Source of the DNA: Thoreauomyces humboldtii
Lineage: Eukaryota > Chytridiomycota > Chytridiomycetes > Spizellomycetales > Powellomycetaceae
Direction: 5' to 3'
NCBI GenBank assembly: GCA_027596035.1
Contig: JADGJA010000404.1
Span: forward strand, 1-19,591
Length of the DNA: 19,591 nucleotides
In this document: positions 1 through 9,779 of the stretch, piece by piece
Layout: the number at the start of each line of letters is the position of its first letter
How positions within the stretch are numbered: position 1 is the first letter of the stretch
Position numbers and translations under genes: made by a program
The notes under the pieces: generated by a model
The model's input: the letters and a program-made list of their open reading frames with translations, nothing else
Databases searched by the model: none
Told to the model about the DNA's origin: nothing

Positions 1-25
1 GTGTGTGTGTGTGTGTGTGTGTGTG
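1..25. repeat. (GT)n dinucleotide microsatellite
   Basis: An uninterrupted GT run opens the window and lies about 45 nt upstream of the DRC11 start codon, so it falls in that gene's 5' leader or promoter. The run is cut by the window edge and its true length is unknown. Confidence 0.95.
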
Positions 26-69
26 CGAAAGGAACCGCATAACACAAGTGCATTCATCGCAGAAGGACC

Positions 70-3000
70 ATGTCGAACCAGACCTTCAACCAGTACTGGA
101 TCGACTCCAACAAGGAGCTCGCCTACCAGCTAGAGTACGAATCGCCAAAGGACGTCCAGCTCGTACCAAAGGACAGGGAGGCTGCCTTCCACCACCTCGC
201 CGTGCTGTACGTCAGGTACATCCAGGTCTTTCGAAAGCTCGAGGTGCGACGACATGACTCGACGACATGGCTCAACATGGGAGGATCCCCGTCTGCGGGG
301 AGAAAATCATGCTCACACCTGCGAACATCTCCCTCTCCCCTTACAGAACGCATACGACCAGATCGTCCATCCACAGAAACGACGGCTGTTGAAGGATGTG
401 GTCGTGGCTACCATCGGACGCGTCCTGGAGATCAAGAGCGTATGGGAGCCCTTGGATCATCCCCGTTTGGACATTGGATGGACCCTTTTTCTTACTTCTT
501 TTACCGATCCTCCTCCTCCCCCCAGAAACTCGTGGAACTCGAACTCACGGACTTTCTGGAACTCGGCGACGTCCTCGTCGACCTCAAGCTCACGCCGGAC
601 GACCTCCGACTTCCCCTGCCAAAGTTCTTTGTCGAGGAACGACACGAGGCCATCCAGCAGCACTCGGCCTTGCTGGTGAGGGAGGGACAGGGGGGATGTC
701 GTCGTCGTTGATGATGATGATGATGATGAATGATGATGAGGGAACCGATATGCTGATCGGTGCGTCGGCTGTGATAGGAGAGCTTGAGCGCCAAGCAACT
801 CGGTTTCGGAGAGACGTTGCCAGCCTTCCCACCGTTGAAGATCTCGGATGCCATACGGATCATCCAGATCAACGAGAGAGGGAGGCAGGGGAGACTGAGG
901 GCAAAGTACATGGCCGACATCAAGTGAGTGAATGGGGACATATGGGGCAACCGGGGCGTTGGCAAGGTCGGGGCAAGCGCCGGGAGAGCCAAGGGTTCTT
1001 TTTGTCTGATTCGTGGGACCAAGACTCCAGGCACAGAGAGAAAAGGAGCTCGATCAGAACGAGGAGGAGATGGAGGTCAACAGCGCCGCCATCCGGATAC
1101 AGAAAGTGTGAGTGACAGGAATCGATGGAAGTTGCCTTTCAAATCCCTTGATTGACACCTAGGTCGTGCCCCCTCCAGGTACAAAGGATACAAGGCTCGA
1201 CTCCTGTACAAGAAGATGATGCACGAGGAGATGGTATTCCTGGGTAAGGCCATCCGAAATCCGCGCTTATCACCCAAGATACCTTGCTCACAGCTCCATT
1301 TACCTGGCGTCAGGGATGACACAGGTCATGCGAGACCTGAAGACCAATCCAGTCCTGAAAGCCGAAAACAACCGAAACCGGCGAAAACTCATCCAGCAGC
1401 AATTCGAGGAGGAATACCAGCAGGCTCTGGTCAACACTCGAGAAAAGTGAGAAGCTCTCTCTCCCACCTCGCGCTATCCACCTCTTCCCATTCTCATCGA
1501 AAAACTCCTCGCTCGGAAAATGATAATAATAGGATCATGAAGGTGGAAGGACCCGACATGAAGGAGTCGCTCCAAGACAGCTTTCGACAATGGTACATGG
1601 AGTACAAGCGCGTCAATTCAAAGTTTCCAGACTTTCCAGCCGATCGCACCTGGGCGGACCCGAACTTCAAGTTCGAGCTCACGGCCGACGGTCAGATCCC
1701 TCCGCCCCCAGCCGGGGCGGAGACGGACTCGAAGCCGGGAACGGCAGCGAGCGGGAAGAAGGGGAAAAAGGGGAAGAGCGCGAAGGGAGCCAAAGAGAAG
1801 CCCGCGAAGAAAGGAGGCAAAGATGCCAAGAAGGGTGGTAAAGCAGAGGTGAGGTGCGGGAGGAAATACGTTACACGCAGCCGGAAAAGAAGGCTCAAAA
1901 GAAGACACTTGGGTGCTTGGATCAGGACGAGGACGACCCGGACAAGTTCAAATTTGACGACTCTCAGTATATCACGGACATCAAGACTGAGTGGGTGGAG
2001 GACGCTTCTACGCACGATACTTTGTTTCTGGAGATCGCTGACAAGTGTTTCCTTCCTTCTTCTCAGGCGGTCTACGTTCGCTGAGAAATGGCTGAAAAAG
2101 GATGAAACGGAGAACTTCGCCCAAAAACATGATCAGGACATTGTGAAAGCCGAGAAGCGGTCCGAGGTCGAAGCCGAGGCAAGCACGCCTCGAGCAAATC
2201 TGATCATACTGTCTTTCTCACGACCTTTTACAGATCAAAGGACAAGTGATGGAGGTTCTAAAAGAGGAGCTCAAGAACCTGAAGATGGCCGTCGATCGTG
2301 AAAAGGCCGGAAAGGGAAAGAAGGGCAAGAAGGGAAAGAAAGGAAAGGGTAAAGAAAAGAACAGGCGACGGCTCAAAAGTAATGTTTGGGGGCTGATAGG
2401 CCGCGCATCGCTCCGGTAGGAAAGAAGGGGGGCAAGAAGGGCGGAAAGAAAGGAGGGAAGGTAATGTTCCCGACATTTGAGTTCAAAAGTCAAATCAGTT
2501 TGTCTAAGCATATTTCCTGTGGTAGGGCAAGAAAGAGAAGGACATGACTGCCAACCGAACAATGGAGTCCTTAGTGGAAGAGCTGATTCAGACGGGGATT
2601 CTGCAAAAGGTGTGCCCGGGTCTTTTCGATCCTCAAGTAGCACAATCCTATTGACCAAACGGCTTGATCTTGATGCAGTATCCCCCAGCCTCGCTTCGCG
2701 AGTTTCGAGGCGAGTTCAACGTTCTCGGGACGTCTCTGTCCAAAGTGCCATTGATCAAACCGTCGATGGGAGAGCTACAAAGGGTGAGTGTGGCAGAGAA
2801 CATCATTGACGATGCATCGCTTATATGATGCGCATTTGTAGGCTATCAGTGAATATTGCGTATTACCCATGGGCCTGTCGCCGGAGACACCTGTGCCAGC
2901 AATCACCAGCGCGTTACTATATGGCCCGAAAGGTACATCTTGGAACCTGCCATTTGAGATTAACCTCAATTTGATCGCAATCTCGATGGTATATATCTTT

Positions 3001-3910
3001 CCAGGAACCGGGAAAACGATGCTAGTGAACGCCGTTGCCTCCGAGCTTGGCGCGTGGCTCTTTAACCTAAGTCCGAAGAACACCGCCGGACAGTTTGCCG
3101 GCAAAGCCAACACCGCGAAGATGATCCACATGGTTTTCAAAGTAGCCAAAGCGAACCCTCCATCCATCATCTACATCGACAACGTGGAGATGGTATTTGC
3201 GAAAAAGGTTCCAAAGGACGATCTCTCCGATCCAAAGCGGATAAAGAAGGACCTTCTCAAAGCCATGAAGGGGTTGAAACCCGAGATGAGATGTCTCGTG
3301 ATGGGTGTTAGCAACAAGCCATGGGATGGAGATGTCAAGACCATGTTGACGCCCTTCAACAAGCACCTTCCCGTACCAAGACCCGACTACGCTAGCAGGA
3401 ATGGACTCTGGACGTGGTACATCAGCAACAGAGTCCCGAGTTCGGTGAAAGATATCAACATCAGTCTGTTGACGAGGATGAGCGACGGGTTGTCTGCGGG
3501 TCAGATTTCCCTTGCTTGTGAGAGAGCGTTGACGAATCGGAGGTTAAAGCTGGTGAGGAAAGCGCCCTGAACTTATCGTTGTCCCTCAACGAGGGGCAAT
3601 GATCAACGAAATCTCATGCAACTTCTTTTCCCAGCTGAGATTGAGACCCATCACGACCAACGAACTGGTGGAGCAAATATTGAACATGACGCCATTCGAC
3701 AAGGATGACGACAAGCCATTTTGGGTAAGGTTGCTGAAGACATTGGCGATCTCCTCGTTCGACAGGCTGAACCTTAGGACCCTATCGCAGGATTTCCACG
3801 AAAAAACCTCTCTCGTAAAGAAGCGGACAGCCATGCTCACAGCTCCGGACGACGAGGAAGGCGGGAAGGACAAAAAGAAGAAGGATGCTAAGAAGCCCAA
3901 GAAGAAGTGA
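70..3910 (+). CDS. IQCA1: DRC11/IQCA1-like IQ-motif AAA protein of the nexin-dynein regulatory complex
   Basis: Axonemal protein of the dynein regulatory complex, which links outer doublets in motile cilia. My model joins 70-243, 347-439, 526-675, 778-923, 1024-1107, 1179-1243, 1314-1446, 1533-1848, 1881-1990, 2067-2178, 2234-2348, 2420-2460, 2526-2609, 2679-2783, 2842-2932, 3005-3552, 3635-3724 and 3791-3910, giving about 858 aa, close to the animal protein. The N-terminus has the family block around YIQVFRKLE and YDQIVHPQKRR. Two IQ motifs follow (IQINERGRQGRLR and IQKVYKGYKARLL). Lysine/glycine-rich linkers lie near 1750-1850 and 2300-2460. The AAA domain carries Walker A GPKGTGKT, split by the 2933-3004 intron. 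Walker B reads IIYIDNVE, with Asn where active AAA enzymes have the catalytic Glu. The ATG at 70 has a good context and matches the family start. The 1849-1880 gap and the 1024 acceptor are the weakest joins. It converges on the SNARE gene. Confidence 0.93.
709..740. repeat. (GAT)n trinucleotide repeat in a DRC11 intron
   Basis: Near-perfect GAT/ATG repeat with one interruption, wholly inside the intron 676-777 of the DRC11 gene. It generates spurious aspartate-, methionine- or histidine-rich reading frames that are not real proteins. Confidence 0.9.
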
Positions 3911-4006
3911 TTTGTATCATATTTGAATATAGAGGTGCCGTTTTTGGTCCAAGGATGACAGTCGAACGGCGGAAAGATAGGAAACCCAGAGCATCTCTCT
4001 CTGACA

Positions 4007-5123
4007 TCACCGTAGCATGTACCACAGAAGTAGACACACGCAGACACTGATCACGCCCGCCATGATCAGCGAGTCACGTTGCTTTCGGGTGTTGATCCGA
4101 GAGACAAGATCGTTGACCAGGGGAAACCGAGCTACAATAGCAGAGTCAAGTTTCTGAGTGCCAGAACATCGGTATCGTGAAAATCGAAGCACTCACCTAG
4201 AACTCCCGTTACTCTTCCTTGAGCGCCGTACAGCACACCACGTTGTTCGTTCAGCTCATGCCTGGTGCTATACGCCGCTTGAAGAACCTCATCAGCCATA
4301 CGATGAGACCCATCTATCCGTCCTCGTTCGTCCAAAAGAAGATCTTGCTGGTTCATGCCCGACTTGTACATGCTGGAAATGTGGGATCGTTGTTGAGATC
4401 CAAACGTCCGCGTAGTTCAATAGATGCCCGCACTCTTACCTGATGTCATCCCTAACAGATCCCAAGAGCTCGGCGTGGTCTCGCGCTGCCTTCAGGTTGC
4501 CCTAGCAATCACACGCCATCAGCAAACAATATCGCATGTAGATCCGAGTCCTTGTGATCGCACCTACTTTTGTCTTTTTGAACTCTTTTGTATAATCGTA
4601 GAGTATGTCACGATGTCTTTGAAGCATATGCATCATGGATGGGTTCGTTGGGGCGGAGGTGTCGAGACTTTGAGCCATGTAGTTGACCACGGAGGTGAGC
4701 TGAACCCGAATGCCAACTCTAATGAGTGAATTGGTCCTCAAAGTCCCACGCGGACGTCCCGTCGCCAACCTTTGCTAGCAAATGCTCCAATTCTAGTTCC
4801 GCTCCATTCGCGCTCGCGGTGCTGGCGTGGTCGAACGTCGGGCTGGCTCCCCTCCCGTACCCGCTCGGTCCGCCGCCACTTCCTGATCCCCCTGCGCCCC
4901 CTCCAGCTCCCGTTCCCAGTTTGCTGTACTGCACGAGCTTCGCCTCGGTCTCGTTTTCGAGTTGGCGAGCCTGCTTCCGAAGCGTCTCCCATGTCGCTGC
5001 GCTGGCTGTTGCGGCGGCGGGCGCAGGTGAGCCGTCATACGTTTGTTTTGGATTGGAGTCTGAAGGGATCGAGATGATCGTGTCTGGTACGGCCGAGTAT
5101 CCGGCTGCTCCCCGAAACGCCAT
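4007..5123 (-). CDS. GOSR1: Golgi Qb-SNARE of the GOS28/GOSR1 family
   Basis: Tail-anchored SNARE acting in ER-Golgi and intra-Golgi vesicle fusion. Exons on the minus strand are 5123-4770, 4699-4568, 4501-4440, 4372-4197 and 4131-4007, joining in frame to 282 aa (human about 250). Family landmarks appear in order: WETLRKQARQLENE near residue 45, ELEHLLAK, MLQRHRDILYDYTKEF, SVRDDI, LNEQRGVL (which contains the likely zero-layer Gln), RFPLVNDLVSRI and RKQRDSLIMAG. A C-terminal hydrophobic anchor follows (VISVCVCLLLWYMLR). The last acceptor is placed at TTGTAG before 4131 because it restores both frame and the conserved VL-ARFP junction; the more obvious CAG upstream breaks the frame. An N-terminal extension of about 45 residues and a Gly/Ser-rich insert near residues 70-90 are longer than in animals. 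It is head-to-head with MED1. Confidence 0.95.
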
Positions 5124-5376
5124 TGTACGGTGAGTCTGTCGTCTGTTCCTTTACAGGGTACTAGCAGGGGACTGACTTCGGTGGAGTGGCGTGCGGGTGC
5201 TACGCGATGGAGAGAGCGGTGTGTTCGAGGCTTCGGACCAAACTGGGGAGTCATCAAGACCTACATGTACAGTATAGACCTTCGGTGCACATCCAGAAGA
5301 CTCCTCCTTTGCTTGTGGTCTGCTGAAGAGACCAAGGCTCTGCTTCTCAAAGAGCGTCAGGAACCACCGTGGAATC
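5124..5376. promoter_or_regulatory. Divergent promoter between the GOS28-like SNARE and MED1
   Basis: The 253 nt between two outward-facing start codons must hold both core promoters and both 5' leaders. I see no TATA box or CCAAT box and no strong repeat. A GTGAGT...TTTACAG string at about 5131-5155 resembles a plus-strand intron but would be only about 26 nt long, so I do not call it one. Confidence 0.6.
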
Positions 5377-7809
5377 ATGGACATGGACTTGCCCGAACAA
5401 GTAGACGCAGTCCCAGCACAAACGTCACCAGTGACGCGGACCGGCGAGACCACCCACGAGCACGAATTCCTACAAAGTTATCTCCAACGGATTGTCGCAG
5501 AAACTTGCGTGGCCCTAGATCCTCCTTCAGAAGACGCATTTTCCGTAGCAAATCGTGCGTGGCCCTGTGATCCGTTGCCACTACGTGTTCGGGACGACTC
5601 ACAAAATGTCTTACAGTGCTTCACCCGCTGGCACTGAACACCTATGCCCTTAAGGCAGAGTTCGATGCTCTCCGGGACGAAATCGTTGCTAGAGGCGGAC
5701 CTGCTCAAATCCCTGCCTCTGGACAGACCGTTGATATCTTGGGGATACCGTTATCGGTGATCAGGCGAAGACTGCAAGACAAGGCGTTCGCACAAGATCC
5801 TCTCTACCCACTGCGCTCGGCCCTCGACGATAGCTTCACCGATGCCCTCAGAGATCATCGGCAAAGCAAAAAACCTACGAGCGCCGATGCTGTCACAAAG
5901 AAGCTTCAAACCATAACAGACGAGCTACAACTTCAACTCTATTCCGCGCCGCAAATGGACGACGAGATGGCCGTCACCGATACTATATGCGGAAAGATCT
6001 TTGTGGTCGATGTATGGGAATTGATATATGATCGGAGTTGAGGAATGAGTGGATCTCCGGTCTCAAGTAGAAATATCCGACACAGATAGAGGTCGACTCT
6101 TCCGGCACCGTTACAAAGGCTCGACTATCATATGCATCTGACACACATTCCCAGGACCAGCAGCACGAGCTTGTGAGTACCCGGTCTCTTTTTCAAGGAT
6201 CAAGTCTGTGACTCATCTTAAACCCACTTCGCCGTAGGCCGATGCTCTATTGCTGAATACACTAAGGTGAGGGTAGCACCCCTATTGGTTAAAGCGATAC
6301 CCAATGTTCTTAACTTGTCGACACAGAACAAATGACTACCGCGCCTTCAAGAAAGCTCTGAAGAGTCTTGCGTTTCTGGACACACATGCCGGGTTTCATC
6401 CTTTGAACTGTTTCGAGAATGACCTTCTGGGAATTTATGCCGTTGAAACGTAGGTTCATCTGCAAGCCGCATTCCTATTGGGTAGATAGCTGAACCCACC
6501 AATTCTAGAGCTGCAAGCGAGAACAACTTGGAGTCTGTTCTATTAGAAGGCCACGGTATACCACTCATGCACCATGGGGATTTTGGACCTTCTATATTAT
6601 ACTGGGGATTTCCGGGAGAACTACAGGAAGTGGATTGGTCGCAAGGTTCGTGTTTAAAAACACTGGAAAGAGTTGCTTTGCCTGTAAAGTAACGTGCATT
6701 GCAGAGGGCAACGACGTGACGAACTTGACAAAAGCTTTGGTCGACAACCCCATGTGCAGAGCACACGTTCATCTTGACTTCTTTGCCCCGAACCCAGCTC
6801 TCGGAGTAACTAGTGACCAGTATCTTCTTACGGGCACTACGTTTGAATCGGCTTCGAATAGCGGGTGAGTGGCTGTCGGATGCGGGAAGCACGTATATGT
6901 CGCATCTTATAGTCTTGAAGTGACTATACGGTTGTAGAGGGACCATCATGGAAATCTGCGACACCTCTCAAGTATAGATATCCTGTGGCAGACAAATCAA
7001 ACTTATCGAACATCACGTATTTCCTACGTCTCGACCCCCCCATCGCGGCTTGTCTCACTACTGCCATGCGATTGGGCGAACCAGCGGGGTTCAATCAAGA
7101 GCTTAAAGAACAAGGCGTCCTCAATCTGGAACAGAAGCGTCGCTACGCGTCATACCTGGAGCTACTGGTACTGGCGATTCTTGGTCGCTCGTAGTTGCAT
7201 GATCAACGACCCACATCTTTCTTTTTTTGTATTCCACAGGCATCCCCGGACCTTGACGCAAAGACATTTTCTGCTACCTCAACGGAAGCCGCATTTGTCG
7301 CAACGGGGCCGCTCGCGCCATCCGTTTCTCAAAACTTTCACTTTGAAGCTGACGCTAACGTCCCGGGCTTCGTGATATCAAAGATTCCAATTATGCACCC
7401 TCGTCAACTCCTTCCAGCTCTGATGCATCTCCGTCGCCAATTCGTCTTCAACTATCTTTTCCGATCAGTGTTCAGCGGTTATTCGGCATGCACTCTGGTC
7501 TCGGGTGATTGCGTCGTGGACGTCGCTTTCGAGGATTGGACACCTCCCGAGCGCATAGTGCTGGTTTTGCGGAAAGGCGGAGACCGGTTCCGGACGATCA
7601 TCTTAACTGTAACGGAGGATGCAAAGCTGACTGTACAAGTCGGGGGTGAAAGTAACGAACCGAGCGACATGAGAGAGGCTAGCGCAAGAGTTGCACGAAT
7701 GGCAAGCGTATCGCTGGACGTAATCATCATCTGCGGGGCCGTGTTGGAAGAATGCGGTTACGGGGAAATCATGGGCGCTGCGATGGAGGGGGTCGAGACC
7801 GCTCGTTGA
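5377..7809 (+). CDS. MED1: Mediator complex subunit 1 (MED1), fungal type
   Basis: Subunit of the Mediator middle module, which links transcription factors to RNA polymerase II in the nucleus. Proposed exons are 5377-5554, 5617-6011, 6086-6172, 6238-6266, 6327-6449, 6509-6645, 6705-6864, 6978-7167 and 7240-7809, totalling 1869 nt (622 aa). Recognition rests on the order of MED1-like blocks: a helical N-terminus; GKIFVVDV-IEVDSSGTVTKARLSYASD; LLLNTLRTNDYRAFKKALKSLAFLD; NCFENDLLGIYAVE; EGHGIPLMHHGDFGPSILYW; ITYFLRLDPPIAACL; and the C-terminal IPIMHPRQLLPALMHLRRQ with NYLFRSVFSG. These blocks match my knowledge of the Med1 domain; no search was possible. The junction 6864/6978 is uncertain: the modelled intron (113 nt) is longer than its neighbours and could hide a small exon. 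No long disordered tail with nuclear-receptor LxxLL motifs, as in animal MED1, is visible. Confidence 0.83.
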
Positions 7810-8186
7810 TCTACTTTAGAGCCACACATCGTTTTGGGCGTACAGCTGGGCGTACAGCTGGGCGTTCAACGGCGAGCCATAACTCTCCTCCTCGTTTTGG
7901 CCTTTTCCTTCCACTTTGACTGCTACCATCCAGCTGCTCCTGCGAATCCAACAAGTACGGGGACTAAGGTTCACGATCGATCTTTTGTCTGCCTTCGTAT
8001 ATTCTGTCTTTCTGCTGCTTGGTCTGCCATTCTTCTCTAATTTCTCGCCGGGCCCGTCCCGTCTCTTCACTATCGTTACGACACACGTATATACGCTGAA
8101 ATACTTCAGTTCTTCAGTGCAGTCAAGCTGTCCGTCAGCCAATCCCCAGAACTCTTCCCTGTCGCCGAGAGTTTGCTCCAGCGGAT
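7810..8186. other. 3' flank of MED1, no convincing gene
   Basis: About 380 nt follow the MED1 stop. The stretch holds a three-copy 12-bp minisatellite and then pyrimidine-rich sequence. Open frames on both strands lack recognisable motifs. Part of it is probably the MED1 3' UTR. Confidence 0.5.
7836..7871. repeat. 12-bp tandem repeat, 3 copies
   Basis: The unit GGGCGTACAGCT occurs twice exactly (7836-7847 and 7848-7859) and once degenerately (7860-7871), starting 27 nt after the MED1 stop. It gives a GVQL-type repeat in one frame, but I see no gene there. Confidence 0.9.
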
Positions 8187-8411
8187 TTGCAAGACCTCAA
8201 CGATGCGTACGCTGGTGTAATTGCAAACCTTGTAACATTCGTCCCGGCTTTCCCGCCTCGCACTTCCAACCAATGGAATCGTCAGCATTTCCGCGAGCCC
8301 GCAAGCGAAATTCCACTATACAGTATAGATGATGTCGATCCTCATAAAAAAAAGTGTCGAGCCTGGGAGCGGAAACAACGAAAAAAAAAACAGCAAAAAA
8401 AGGAAGCCTGA
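8187..8411 (+). CDS. Orphan ORF with lysine-rich C-terminus, doubtful
   Basis: A 74-codon frame that I do not recognise. The first 55 residues have ordinary composition (for example LNDAYAGVIANLVTFVP and EIPLYSIDDVDPHKKK). The last 20 are very basic, encoded by A-rich DNA. It could be the last exon of a small spliced gene whose 5' exons lie between 7810 and 8186, but I could not find a supported join. It may equally be non-coding; the A-rich end is the kind of sequence that produces poly-lysine by chance. Confidence 0.2.
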   Translation: MQDLNDAYAGVIANLVTFVPAFPPRTSNQWNRQHFREPASEIPLYSIDDVDPHKKKCRAWERKQRKKKQQKKEA

Positions 8412-8465
8412 ACAGAGAGCAGTGTTAGACCAGGCGAACGAGCAGCAAATAAAAAAGGCAAAGAA

Positions 8466-8496
8466 GGAACAAAAATAAGTCAAAAGACTTTGTTCC
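8466..8496. other. Imperfect hairpin
   Basis: GGAACAAA at 8466-8473 is complementary to TTTGTTCC at 8489-8496. An inner GTC/GAC pairing flanks an AAAA loop. It lies about 55 nt after the orphan ORF. It may be chance in A/T-rich DNA or a 3'-end structure. Confidence 0.5.
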
Positions 8497-8577
8497 ATCC
8501 ATCATGAACCCCGTGCCAAATTCCCAACTTATTCACAAAGGGGGGTTCAAGAGGAAGTCTCCCTTCATCCGCAACAA

Positions 8578-8657
8578 GGTTCGGTGGGAATTGAACCCCG
8601 GTCACGAGGAACTCAAGGTCCGATAGCGAAGTGGTCTAACCACCGCACTACAGAGAG
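8578..8657 (-). pseudogene. Degenerate tRNA-like element (tRNA-derived fossil or SINE head)
   Basis: On the minus strand an A-box-like string TAGTGCGGTGG (8650-8640) is followed by a good B box GGTTCAATTCC (8597-8587), the internal RNA polymerase III promoter pair. Spacing fits a tRNA with a long variable arm. The D-arm can form GTG/CAC. However, the T stem pairs at only three positions, the 5' seven bases do not pair with the 3' CCGAACC end, and no clean anticodon stem forms. I therefore read it as a tRNA-derived relic rather than a working tRNA gene. Confidence 0.55.
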
Positions 8658-8775
8658 GGTACTTTCAAAACGCTGGCCCTTTTGGGGTGGTTTCCAAGCG
8701 TCGGATTCTAGGGTTCGACAACACCGATCCGGCGCTATCCCTAGACGGCAGTGAGTGCGGGCTGACTGCTGCATG

Positions 8776-8903
8776 TACAGTCGCTGGGCAGAAGTTCACC
8801 CCCCGACGGTCAGGGATTTCTGCTGTGTTCCTGGTGCGCGGAGCCAACTGGGGTCAGGGACTCTTTCCTGGAGGGGTGACTTGACTTCTGGCCAGCGACT
8901 GTA
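8776..8903. repeat. Imperfect inverted repeat
   Basis: The left arm (8776-8802, starting TACAGTCGCTGGGCAGAAGT) matches the reverse complement of the right arm (about 8869-8903, TACAGTCGCTGGCCAGAAGT). There is one mismatch in the first 20 bases, then partial similarity through a C-rich run (CACCCC). About 65 nt separate the arms. A short direct repeat, GGTCAGGGA, also lies inside. It could be a cruciform-forming palindrome or the ends of a small non-autonomous element. Confidence 0.7.
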
Positions 8904-9201
8904 GACAGGAAAGAAAAGGAAGGGTAAGTGCAACAAGGCAAATGACAGTCATGGAGCTTTCTTCACCCAAGGTGACTGCAAATGTCGGATCGTATGCGAA
9001 CGGGGAGTCCGAAAAGCTGAGTTCTTGTTGAGTGCTCATTTTGTCGGGGCGAAGGAGGAAGGTGGGCAGTATGATGCCGACCGAAGGACGAGGTTGGACG
9101 ACTACGGAGACATGACGAGGCTAACGGACGACTCGGCGGGTAGAATGACCGACTGGTGGCTGCGAGCAAATACTGCCAGGAGTCCTCGAGACCAAGAGAA
9201 A

Positions 9202-9249
9202 AGGTTGAAAGGCGACGAGGTTGAGAGGCGACGAGGTTGAAAGGCGACG
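9202..9249. repeat. 16-bp tandem repeat, 3 copies
   Basis: The unit AGGTTGAAAGGCGACG occurs at 9202-9217, 9218-9233 (one change) and 9234-9249, then decays. No coding function is apparent. Confidence 0.92.
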
Positions 9250-9307
9250 AGGACGGGCGGTCGAGCGCTGGACGGCTACGGAAGGGACGAAGGGGGGACC
9301 CTGCAAG

Positions 9308-9352
9308 CAGGAGGCCGTATCCCGTAAGCAGGAGGCCGTTCGCCAGCAGGAG
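9308..9352. repeat. GCAGGAGG-cored short repeats
   Basis: Three spaced copies of a GCAGGAGG core lie here; the first two share AAGCAGGAGGCCGT. With the 16-bp array just upstream they make a minisatellite-like patch. Confidence 0.7.
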
Positions 9353-9779
9353 GTCGGGAAGCGCCGAGCAGCGTAACAAACGAGAGTACAGCACCGGAAC
9401 GACGACGACGACAAGAAATTTTCATGTCTCGGCGAGGGGGGGCCTCTTCGACTTTTCGGTTCTTCTTCTTCGGAGACTTTCGTCGGCGGGCGTCGTGTAC
9501 TGTCGAAACGTCCCCTTCGCGGGGAACGAAATCTTGCGGCGCTGCCCACTGCGATCTGGACTGCCTGCCAGGCATCAACTTGGAAGGAAATCCACCCGCG
9601 ATCGCTGTGGATTCATCACACAACCTCGGCGGTATAGATTGGTTCAGAGAAGATGAGGATTATCTCGCAAGGTTGTTTGAAAGTAAAAAGAATGGGCAGG
9701 AAACTGTCAAAAGATGCCTCGGTGGTCAAAAGATGCCGCCGCATCCTCTAACGCAAGACGCACACGAAGAATCCGGCCG

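Noticed and set aside
1991..2066. A 22-nt GT-AG string at 2045-2066 in DRC11
   Set aside because: A donor at 1991 uses the same acceptor and phase and gives a 76-nt intron typical of this gene, so the tiny intron is unnecessary.
7816..8142. A 108-codon minus-strand frame downstream of MED1
   Set aside because: It runs through the 12-bp minisatellite, has no recognisable domain, and overlaps the probable MED1 3' UTR.
8578..8657. A functional tRNA gene
   Set aside because: Acceptor and T stems do not pair and no clean anticodon loop exists, so it is reported only as a relic.
9018..9623. Several minus-strand frames of 115-143 codons
   Set aside because: They overlap one another in different frames, are Arg/Ser/Pro-rich, are built partly on tandem repeats, and show no motif or splice structure.
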